DNA of 17,825 nt from Desulfobacteraceae bacterium (GTDB taxonomy: Bacteria > Desulfobacterota > Desulfobacteria > Desulfobacterales > Desulfosarcinaceae): positions 2,674 to 20,498 of the forward strand of contig JALVQM010000038.1 of NCBI GenBank assembly GCA_027025615.1, in the 5' to 3' direction. A program made the position numbers and the translations under genes. Numbering within the stretch: position 1 is the first letter of the stretch; each line of letters starts with the position of its first letter. The notes below the pieces were generated by a model that ran no database searches, was not told the origin of the DNA, and was given only the letters and a program-made list of their open reading frames with translations. Of this stretch, positions 7,827 through 13,686 are shown piece after piece.

Positions 7827-9134
7827 TTACCGGCCAGTCTCCAGGTCATGCACCCCTTGAAGTATCAAATCGAAAAGCTCGCGCACTTGATTTTGCTCGA
7901 TGCAAGAGTAGGCAATTCTCAAGTTGCTGTCACCCAGTGCTACAAGTCCGACACCGAAGCGCTCCAGAAGATACACACGCAGGGCTTCGGCAGCAACAGT
8001 CTTCAACCGCAGGCACATAAAATAGCCCGAGTTGAAAGGATAAGGTTCGAAGGCATCGGAATACTTAGGATCGTCAAGAACACGTTTGACCTCCAAGGCC
8101 CGCTGTTTCAGGATTGAAAATTTCTCAGCCTTTTCATCATCCAGTCGTGGATCTTCCAGGCATTGAAGCAATAAAGACTGGCTGAGGTGGGAAGCGTTGG
8201 ATATATTACCCCTTACGCAACCTGCTGTTTTCTTTTCAAGGGCCTGGTATCCACCCTCGCCCAATACAGCTCCATAAGTTATAAAACCTACCCTGAAGCC
8301 CCAGACGAAATATTCTTTTGTCGCTCCATCAAGTTTGACCGCCAACAATCTTGGATCCAACCCCGCCAGGAGGGCGAACATGGATTCATTGAAAGTATCG
8401 GCTTCGTAAAAAAGGCCGAAATAAGAATCGTCCATCACCACCAGTGTCTTGCAACCATCAGAGGCTATCTGTTTCAATATCCCTGCAATCTTTCCAGCTT
8501 CTTCTACGGTTGGTGAATAACCGGTGGGATTGTGGGGAAAATTCAACAAAACAATCAGCTTGTCACGCTGACGGGCTTCGGCTTCAACCACTTTGGCAAA
8601 CTGGTCGAGGTTGAAACCGCCCTTGGAATCAAAAAGATCATAATGAACCAGGCGGGCCTGGTTGCGCACGGTAAAAATCATATTATAGTTGCCCCACATC
8701 ATTTTGGGCAAAATAATTACATCATCAGGATCGACCCACATTTCAGAAAATACCGAAACCGCGTTGGTAATTCCGCATGTTACCACCGGTTGGCTTACAG
8801 CCTTGCCTTCCAGGGTAGGGTTTTTGACAAACATTTCCTGTTGCCAGCGTTGACGAAGCTCGGGGAGGCCAAATGAAGGCGCATATGTCAGGGCCTTGCC
8901 GGGCCTGAGGGCGGGAATTCTGTCCATAACGCTGGCAAAATGCATGGTATGCCCGTCCTGCTTGGCTATACCGATGGTTGCATTGATGAGGTGGGCCTTT
9001 TCCTTGGCCTCTGCGCTTTGGCTTAAAATTCCCCTGGGGAAAAAAAGTCTTTTCCCCACCCGGGAAAGCATTTCATATAAATAGTTGTTTGACGACTCTA
9101 AGGTTTTGTTCAATTCGACGGCCAGAGGATTCAT
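7827..9134 (-). CDS. Class I/II PLP-dependent aminotransferase
   Basis: This 435-residue fold-type I aminotransferase has an extended N-terminus (about 50 residues) before the first core strand. Recognisable elements are ALTYAPSFGLPELRQRW (81-97), LNFPHNPTGYSP (197-208, the NPTG motif), VVMDDSYFGLFYE (232-244, the cofactor Asp and Tyr), and the PLP-binding lysine in KLDGATKEYFVWGFRVG (Lys273, with a phosphate-site Arg281). A C-terminal substrate arginine is plausible in SNLRIAYSC near 405-412. The amino acid substrate cannot be assigned; aromatic or branched/neutral amino acids are possible. AAGGA lies 7 bases ahead of the ATG (minus strand), supporting the start. It is the first gene of a two-gene operon with the ClC gene, an unusual partner. 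All catalytic residues I can see are intact. Confidence 0.9.
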   Translation of the reverse strand: MNPLAVELNKTLESSNNYLYEMLSRVGKRLFFPRGILSQSAEAKEKAHLINATIGIAKQDGHTMHFASVMDRIPALRPGKALTYAPSFGLPELRQRWQQEMFVKNPTLEGKAVSQPVVTCGITNAVSVFSEMWVDPDDVIILPKMMWGNYNMIFTVRNQARLVHYDLFDSKGGFNLDQFAKVVEAEARQRDKLIVLLNFPHNPTGYSPTVEEAGKIAGILKQIASDGCKTLVVMDDSYFGLFYEADTFNESMFALLAGLDPRLLAVKLDGATKEYFVWGFRVGFITYGAVLGEGGYQALEKKTAGCVRGNISNASHLSQSLLLQCLEDPRLDDEKAEKFSILKQRALEVKRVLDDPKYSDAFEPYPFNSGYFMCLRLKTVAAEALRVYLLERFGVGLVALGDSNLRIAYSCIEQNQVRELFDLILQGVHDLETGR

Positions 9135-9333
9135 TGTGTTTTCCTTGGTTTCTTAATTCAGCTCGGCTATGCGAACAATTGCAGCCCCTGCGCCCCAGGG
9201 GGAGCCCTACGAATACACCCGCTTTAAAATCGGGCTGTACTTTCTGCGAATTAATCTTGCAAGAAAATTCCGCAAAAAGTTTTAACCAGACTATTTTAAG
9301 AAAAGTCGAACAATCGATGCGCAATGTGGGCAG

Positions 9334-9362
9334 TGTTTATCGGCTGTCGGAGACGGTGTCAA
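9334..9362 (-). promoter_or_regulatory. Candidate sigma-70 promoter for the aminotransferase-ClC operon
   Basis: The minus strand shows a perfect TTGACA -35 (9362-9357), a 17-base spacer and TAAACA (9339-9334; three of six -10 matches). A start near 9327 would give a leader of about 190 bases before the aminotransferase ATG. The weak -10 and long leader keep confidence moderate; a closer promoter was not evident. Confidence 0.4.
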
Positions 9363-9406
9363 GCACAAAGGCCCAAGAAATAACGATATCATGAGGTGGG
9401 GCAATG

Positions 9407-9432
9407 AGCCCTGCTCTGTTTGGAGCAGGGCT
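9407..9432 (-). terminator. Perfect hairpin downstream of the PxxKW gene (terminator-like, no U-tract)
   Basis: AGCCCTGCTC and GAGCAGGGCT form a perfect 10-bp stem with a 6-base loop, 23 bases beyond the stop codon of the PxxKW gene on the minus strand. It is not followed by a T-run on either strand (minus strand continues CATTGCCCC), so it does not look like a standard intrinsic terminator. It could stabilise the 3' end, act with Rho, or form part of the leader region of the next gene. Confidence 0.45.
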
Positions 9433-9454
9433 TCACAGGTCAAGCTCAACCATC

Positions 9455-9733
9455 TCAACGGCTCCTTCGTTTGGATGCTTTGAGAGGATTCAATTTCTTG
9501 GATTGACCGTTTGTAGAAATGGTTACATGGGTAGCCAAATTGCAGTGACCGTGTTTCCATTTCATTTCCGGCTCCGGACAAGCGGTACAATACCAACCTG
9601 ATTCCAACTGCTGGGAACGACCACAGCCCTTGCAGGCCTCTACGATTTCATGGCACAGGCCACCGTTGTAACTGCATCCTTTAGCGGTCATGAAAGCACA
9701 CTCCTGACCTTTGCGAATGGTTTGACAAATCAT
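9455..9733 (-). CDS. Small PxxKW-family cysteine-rich protein
   Basis: This 92-residue protein carries nine cysteines, all within the first 64 residues: 3, 12, 20, 27, 34, 37, 49, 52 and 64. Two CxxC pairs (CKGC at 34-37, CTAC at 49-52) suggest a zinc or iron-sulfur site. PEMKW at 55-59 gives the PxxKW motif, which I recognise from a family of small cysteine-rich proteins known mainly from deltaproteobacteria; function is unknown. The tail from about 70 is basic and cysteine-free. I chose the ATG at 9731-9733 over an in-frame GTG at 9740-9742: AGGGGG (9748-9743) sits 8 bases before the ATG, and the GTG overlaps that ribosome-binding site. There is no signal peptide, so it is probably cytoplasmic. 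Transcription from its apparent promoter has to pass an intrinsic terminator in the leader (9774-9802). Confidence 0.85.
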   Translation of the reverse strand: MICQTIRKGQECAFMTAKGCSYNGGLCHEIVEACKGCGRSQQLESGWYCTACPEPEMKWKHGHCNLATHVTISTNGQSKKLNPLKASKRRSR

Positions 9734-9773
9734 TGTTATCACCCCCTATAATTAATTTTGCCGTCCAGGCCAT

Positions 9774-9802
9774 AAAAAAGCCGGAATTGATATTTTCCGG
9801 CT
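9774..9802 (-). terminator. Intrinsic terminator in the leader of the PxxKW gene (possible attenuator)
   Basis: On the minus strand AGCCGGAA and TTCCGGCT form a perfect 8-bp stem around an 8-base loop, followed directly by a run of six Ts. This is a standard intrinsic terminator for minus-strand transcription; on the plus strand it is followed by ATGACC, not a T-run. No minus-strand gene lies upstream, and a good minus-strand promoter begins about 25 bases before it, so it should stop most leader transcripts about 45 bases after the start. It lies about 25 bases before the ribosome-binding site of the PxxKW gene. A second GCCGG at 9823-9819 repeats the left arm and could compete for the right arm. 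Confidence 0.75.
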
Positions 9803-9826
9803 ATGACCAGGATATAAACCGGCGCA

Positions 9827-9856
9827 CCTATAATCGCCCCTTGATTGGAATGTCAA
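9827..9856 (-). promoter_or_regulatory. Sigma-70 promoter for the PxxKW gene/leader RNA
   Basis: The minus strand has a perfect TTGACA (9856-9851), an 18-base spacer and TATAGG (9832-9827; four of six -10 matches; a 17-base spacing to TTATAG is the alternative). The predicted start is near 9820, giving a leader of about 87 bases with the terminator hairpin in its first half. There is no room for a leader peptide ahead of the hairpin. Confidence 0.6.
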
Positions 9857-9870
9857 GCAAAAAATACACA
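9841..9870 (+). promoter_or_regulatory. Weak candidate promoter for kdsD-pfk
   Basis: TTGATT (9841-9846), an 18-base spacer and TACACA (9865-9870) form the better of two weak plus-strand candidates; the other is TTGACT at 9903-9908 with TACCTG after 17 bases. Either could serve a kdsD start at 9995. The site overlaps the -35 box of the opposing PxxKW promoter, so the two could interfere. Confidence 0.25.
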
Positions 9871-9985
9871 TTGGCCTGCCTGCCAGGGATCTTAAATGCA
9901 GCTTGACTACTGGACGCTAAAGTTTTACCTGATGATGGCAGAAAGAATTAAAGATAGCTTGGCGCATGACAAGCCATCGGCAAAT

Positions 9986-9997
9986 GGAGAAAAAATG
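9986..9997 (+). promoter_or_regulatory. Ribosome-binding site that sets the kdsD start
   Basis: GGAG at 9986-9989 lies 5 bases before the ATG at 9995-9997. The longer in-frame ATG at 9896 has no comparable site and would add 33 residues that family members lack. Confidence 0.75.
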
Positions 9998-10969
9998 GTA
10001 ATCAAACAAGCTGCAGATGTATTGAGAACGGAAGCAGAAGGTATCTTGGGCCTGGTTGACAGTATCGACCGGGGTTTTGTTGAAATGGTGGAAATCATCT
10101 GCCGCTGCAAAGGAAGGGTAATCGTCAGCGGAATAGGCAAATCAGGACTCATCGGCCGCAAGATCGTGGCGACCTTGAACAGCACAGGAACAAGGTCCTT
10201 GTTTCTGCACCCGGTGGAGGCCATGCACGGCGACCTGGGAATGGTGAGCAAAGATGATGTATTTATAGCCCTTTCTACAAGCGGCGAAACCGATGAGCTT
10301 AACATGCTCCTGCCTACCATCAGGAAAATGGGCTGCCCGGTAATCGCCTTTACCGGCAAGCACAATTCAACCCTGGCAAAAGGCAGTGATATAGTTATCA
10401 ATGTCGGTGTCAAACGTGAAGCCTGCCCCCTGGGCCTGGCCCCTACAGCCAGCAGCACTGCAATGTTGGCCATGGGCGATGCCCTGGCGGTGGTCCTGAT
10501 CAATAAGAAAAAATTCAAATCTTCAGATTTTAAAAAGTTTCATCCGGGAGGAGCCCTGGGACAACGTCTGGCCAGCAAGGTCAGGGACATAATGCTCACC
10601 GGAGAAGCAATTCCCTGGGTGGCTGCCAACACTGACGTAAATACCGCTCTTCGGGAAATGGATCGTCACAGTCTGGGAGTAATCCTGGTCCTGACCGCCG
10701 ACAAACACCTTCTGGGAATCATAACCGACGGTGATATACGCAGAGCCGTGGCGCGCAGACGACCCCTTTTGGATCGCAAGGTCGAACAAATCATGACCCC
10801 TGAACCACATTTTTTAAAGGATGATACTCCTGCCTATGACGCCTTGAATCTCATGGAGCAACACCAGATCACGGTACTGCCCATAATTGACAACAGCGAA
10901 ACGGTCTGCGGCATCCTTCACCTGCACGACATTCTCGGCAAGGGGGAATTCAAATTCAACGGCAGCTGA
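9995..10969 (+). CDS. kdsD: D-arabinose 5-phosphate isomerase (KdsD/KpsF/GutQ family)
   Basis: The enzyme interconverts ribulose 5-phosphate and arabinose 5-phosphate, the first committed step to Kdo for LPS, in the cytoplasm. From the chosen ATG it is 324 residues, close to the E. coli KdsD length of 328. The N-terminal SIS domain has VIVSGIGKSGLIGRKI (42-57), LHPVEAMHGDLGM (71-83, with His78), STSGETDE (94-101), CPLGLAPTASSTAM (144-157) and KFHPGGALGQRL (181-192, with His183). Two CBS domains follow (about 200-320; GIITDGDIRRA and VLPIIDN visible), as in KdsD. Active-site histidines expected for the family are present. SIS-only GutQ or phosphoheptose isomerase is excluded by the CBS pair, though GutQ paralogues share the layout. 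pfk starts 34 bp downstream, so the two are likely co-transcribed; the partner gene waaA lies about 2.4 kb away on the other strand. Confidence 0.95.
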   Translation: MVIKQAADVLRTEAEGILGLVDSIDRGFVEMVEIICRCKGRVIVSGIGKSGLIGRKIVATLNSTGTRSLFLHPVEAMHGDLGMVSKDDVFIALSTSGETDELNMLLPTIRKMGCPVIAFTGKHNSTLAKGSDIVINVGVKREACPLGLAPTASSTAMLAMGDALAVVLINKKKFKSSDFKKFHPGGALGQRLASKVRDIMLTGEAIPWVAANTDVNTALREMDRHSLGVILVLTADKHLLGIITDGDIRRAVARRRPLLDRKVEQIMTPEPHFLKDDTPAYDALNLMEQHQITVLPIIDNSETVCGILHLHDILGKGEFKFNGS

Positions 10970-11003
10970 ACTGCAGGCTGTCCAACAGAGAGGAAGGTGC
11001 CAG

Positions 11004-12332
11004 ATGAGGGTAGAAACTTCTGACATGCAAATTGAAACCCTGGGAGAGGCCAAGATACTATCACCGCTGCTGAAAGAAGACCGGGGTGCCATCAAGCAGC
11101 CCTTTGTAAGTGATCAGCAGCGAGTGCTGATCCACATAGCGGTCGATACGGTCCAGGATTTGATCGAACAAGGCAGGCTTTTACCCACCTTTGAATTGGC
11201 CGGGCCACGGGAAAAAATATATTTCGACCCAAGTAAACTGAGATGTGCTGTGGTTACCTGCGGAGGCCTGTGTCCGGGACTCAACGATATCATCCGTTCA
11301 ATTGTGCTTGAACTTTATTACCATTACGGCGTGCGTAACATCTACGGTATTAGATACGGCCTCCAGGGATTCATCCCCAGCTATGGCCATCCGGTGATGG
11401 ACCTGACTCCCGATTCCGTAAGCAATATCCTTGACATGGGCGGCTCGATCCTTGGCTCTTCCCGGGGACCCCAGGAGATGGAAGAAATAGTCGACAGCTT
11501 GGAAAGAATGAATATCGGTGTCCTTTTCATGATAGGAGGAGACGGCACCTTGATGGCCGCCTGCAAAATCGCCGACACCATTAAACAAAGAAAGCTGAAA
11601 ATATCCGTAATAGGTATTCCGAAAACCATCGACAATGACATCCACCTGGTCTCCCGCTCCTTCGGATTCGACACGGCGGTTGATGTGGCTACCAGGGCCA
11701 TTATCGGTGCCCACAATGAAGCCCGCGGGTATCCCAACGGAATCGGACTGATAAAGTTGATGGGGCGCCATTCCGGCTTCATAGCGGCTACCGCTTCCCT
11801 TGCCCAGCAGGATGTCAATTTTGTCCTGATCCCTGAGGTCGATTTCGACCTGGAAGCTCCCAAGGGGTTTTTAGCTTCCCTGGAAAAACGCCTGGCCCAG
11901 CGCAATCATGCGGTAATAGTGGTTGCCGAAGGCGCCGGCCAGAAGTTTTTCAGCAGCAACAGCCAGGAAATGGACGCCTCGGGCAACGTCAAACTCAAGG
12001 ATATAGGGATGTTTCTGAAAAATGCCATCATCGACTACTTCAAAGCCAAAGGGATCGAAATCAACTTGAAGTACATCGATCCAAGTTATATGATTCGCAG
12101 TCTGCCGGCCAACCCCAACGACAGTGTTTTTTGCGGATTTTTAGGACGGGATGCAGTCCACGCAGGCATGGCTGGGAAAACAAAGCTGTTGATCGGTCGT
12201 TGGAACAACCATTTCGTCCATATACCTATGGAGGCTTCGGCCGGCAAACGCAAGCAGGTTTCCCCGAGGGGAAAACTCTGGTCAGCGGTCTTGGAAGCAA
12301 CCGGGCAGGGATCGTTGAAAAACGAACCATGA
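11004..12332 (+). CDS. ATP-type 6-phosphofructokinase, atypical clade X
   Basis: The enzyme phosphorylates fructose 6-phosphate to fructose 1,6-bisphosphate. The chosen ATG follows AGGAAGG (10991-10997) by 7 bases and gives 442 residues; an in-frame ATG at 10887 lies inside kdsD and is rejected. An N-terminal extension (1-75) includes FELAGPREKIYFDP. It is followed by the PFK core: TCGGLCPGLNDIIRSI (85-100), YGLQGF (118-123), GGSILGSSRG (146-155), GGDGT (178-182), PKTIDND (206-212), GRHSGFIA near 250 and EGAG near 305. Gly at the second position after GGD and Lys in PKTIDND is the combination seen in plant and trypanosomatid ATP-dependent enzymes; PPi-dependent enzymes carry GGDD. So ATP is the predicted donor, with some uncertainty because this clade is less studied. 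It is the second gene after kdsD. Confidence 0.9.
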   Translation: MRVETSDMQIETLGEAKILSPLLKEDRGAIKQPFVSDQQRVLIHIAVDTVQDLIEQGRLLPTFELAGPREKIYFDPSKLRCAVVTCGGLCPGLNDIIRSIVLELYYHYGVRNIYGIRYGLQGFIPSYGHPVMDLTPDSVSNILDMGGSILGSSRGPQEMEEIVDSLERMNIGVLFMIGGDGTLMAACKIADTIKQRKLKISVIGIPKTIDNDIHLVSRSFGFDTAVDVATRAIIGAHNEARGYPNGIGLIKLMGRHSGFIAATASLAQQDVNFVLIPEVDFDLEAPKGFLASLEKRLAQRNHAVIVVAEGAGQKFFSSNSQEMDASGNVKLKDIGMFLKNAIIDYFKAKGIEINLKYIDPSYMIRSLPANPNDSVFCGFLGRDAVHAGMAGKTKLLIGRWNNHFVHIPMEASAGKRKQVSPRGKLWSAVLEATGQGSLKNEP

Positions 12333-12352
12333 AATCCGGTGGTCCGGCATTT
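12332..12352 (+). terminator. Possible terminator of kdsD-pfk
   Basis: AAATCCGG and CCGG-C-ATTT form a stem with one bulged C and a TGGT loop, starting at the last base of the pfk stop codon. It is followed on the plus strand by GTTTAAAATTTT, an imperfect T-rich tail. It fills the 22-bp gap between the convergent pfk and waaA genes. The minus-strand side lacks a T-run, so a role for waaA is less likely. Confidence 0.4.
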
Positions 12353-12354
12353 GT

Positions 12355-13686
12355 TTAAAATTTTCCCTGTAAAGATCGATCCGGTGTCGGTTGCCAAAGA
12401 CTCCTGATAACGTCGGCATGACGGGCCGCCGCACCCTGGTGGACACTAAGGACCTGCCTGGCCGCCCGCCCCATACTTCTGGCCAAAACAGGATCATCAA
12501 AAATCTCAAGTACTTTTCGGACCAAATCATCTTCCGTGGCTACACTCTGACCTGCCCCGCACCCTTCCAGGACCGCCCTGGCTTCAATGAAATCGTCCAT
12601 GTACGGGCCATAAAGCACCGGCTTGCCCCATGCGGCCGGTTCAAGGATATTCTGCCCCCCCAGCGGCACCAGGGATCCGCCACAAAAAACGACAGTTGCT
12701 GTGCTGTAAATCTGGAAAAGGTCGCCCATGGTGTCAACAATGATGACCTTTGCCTGGCGCTTTCTTCCGTCGCCCAGAGCACTGTGTAACTGGAAGGCAA
12801 AACCTTTTTCAGCCGCCCAGCGACTTACCTGGGAAGCTCTTTCCACGTGGCGCGGGGCAATTACCAGGACAGCCCCGGGAAAACGCCGGGAAATCTTCCG
12901 GAAAGCTTCCAGTACGACCTTTTCTTCCCCCTGACGGGTACTGCCGGCCACCAGTACCATGTCCCGGGCTTCAAGCCCGTACCTCTGCCTGATTGCCTCG
13001 ATCACCCGGCTGGGAATTGCGGGCAGCCGTATATCAAATTTGGCATTGCCATTTACATGTATCCTGGCACCCGGAGCCCCTATGGATTCAATCCTAAGAG
13101 CATCTTCCCGGGACACCATGCTGAACAAGTCAACATTTTCCAACACCCGGCGCATCATGGGTATCATCTTACGGTAACGCCCTACGCTGCGCAGCGACAA
13201 CCTGCCATTGACAACTGCAATCCTGGCACCGAATTTACGGGTTTCGGCAAGCAGGTTCGGCCATAATTCAGTTTCTAGACATACCAGAATTTGGGGCTGA
13301 ACAGCGGCCAGAACACGCCGCACGGCTGGTATAACATCCAGGGGAGCATAAAAACAATCCGCCATTTTGCCAACCCTGCGCCGGGCCACCATCAGTCCCT
13401 GGCGGGTCGAGGTTGAAAGCACCAGCCTGCTACCGCATAAATGTTGGAGCAAGGCATCCATGAGCACTTCCGCTACTGCCACTTCGCCTACTGAAACCGC
13501 ATGGATCCAGATCCTGGGCTCCAGGCCGGGTTTTACCCTGACGGCCGGGGGACATTTCAAACCCAAACGTTGATCGATGAAGGAACGCATGTCTCTGCGG
13601 GCCCAGCGGATAAGCAGGGCCGGAGGCAACAGGGAAGCAAAAATACCGCTAACCAGTGAATTATATGCCAGATAAGGCAAATTCAT
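12355..13686 (-). CDS. waaA: 3-deoxy-D-manno-octulosonic acid transferase (WaaA/KdtA)
   Basis: WaaA transfers Kdo from CMP-Kdo to lipid A precursor at the inner face of the cytoplasmic membrane. The 443 residues fit the family (E. coli about 425). A hydrophobic N-terminal anchor (YNSLVSGIFASLLPPALLI, 8-26) is followed by HAVSVGEV (62-69, with the probable catalytic base Glu68), LSTSTRQG (90-97), CLETELWPNLL (136-146) and NGRLSLRS (near 159-166). The C-terminal sugar-nucleotide half contains VAGSTRQGEE and then GGSLVPLGGQNILEP with GKPVLYGPYMDDF, all GT30 hallmarks. Whether it adds one or two Kdo residues cannot be read. Its ATG overlaps the stop of the PBP-activator-like gene by 4 bases (ATGA), which suggests coupled translation and links LPS and peptidoglycan functions in one transcript. 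Confidence 0.95.
   Translation of the reverse strand: MNLPYLAYNSLVSGIFASLLPPALLIRWARRDMRSFIDQRLGLKCPPAVRVKPGLEPRIWIHAVSVGEVAVAEVLMDALLQHLCGSRLVLSTSTRQGLMVARRRVGKMADCFYAPLDVIPAVRRVLAAVQPQILVCLETELWPNLLAETRKFGARIAVVNGRLSLRSVGRYRKMIPMMRRVLENVDLFSMVSREDALRIESIGAPGARIHVNGNAKFDIRLPAIPSRVIEAIRQRYGLEARDMVLVAGSTRQGEEKVVLEAFRKISRRFPGAVLVIAPRHVERASQVSRWAAEKGFAFQLHSALGDGRKRQAKVIIVDTMGDLFQIYSTATVVFCGGSLVPLGGQNILEPAAWGKPVLYGPYMDDFIEARAVLEGCGAGQSVATEDDLVRKVLEIFDDPVLARSMGRAARQVLSVHQGAAARHADVIRSLWQPTPDRSLQGKF

Larger units (their letters stand above)
9135..9454. other. 320-bp intergenic region between PxxKW gene and aminotransferase
   Basis: No credible gene was found in this gap; open frames here lack family features and are antisense or out-of-frame extensions of the flanking genes. 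It holds the probable promoter of the aminotransferase-ClC operon (9334-9362), a perfect 10-bp hairpin at 9407-9432 just after the PxxKW gene, and a long (about 190-base) leader ahead of the aminotransferase. A short GC-rich inverted repeat (CCCCTG and CAGGGG) lies near 9186-9202. Confidence 0.6.

Noticed and set aside
6663..8117. Long plus-strand open frame (484 codons) over the ClC and aminotransferase genes
   Set aside because: It is antisense to two clear family members, its translation is rich in Gln, Gly and Lys without any recognisable domain, and it has no ribosome-binding site or promoter.
9089..9394. Plus-strand 101-codon frame between the aminotransferase and PxxKW genes
   Set aside because: It starts inside the aminotransferase antisense strand, lacks a ribosome-binding site and shows no family features.
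9896..9994. Longer N-terminus for KdsD from the ATG at 9896
   Set aside because: The ATG at 9995 has GGAG at 5 bases and gives the normal family length; the additional 33 residues match nothing in the family.
10887..11003. Longer N-terminus for the phosphofructokinase from 10887
   Set aside because: It would overlap the end of kdsD by over 80 bases; the ATG at 11004 has AGGAAGG upstream.
11004..12332. PPi-dependent phosphofructokinase
   Set aside because: The motif is GGDGT rather than GGDD, so ATP is the more likely donor.
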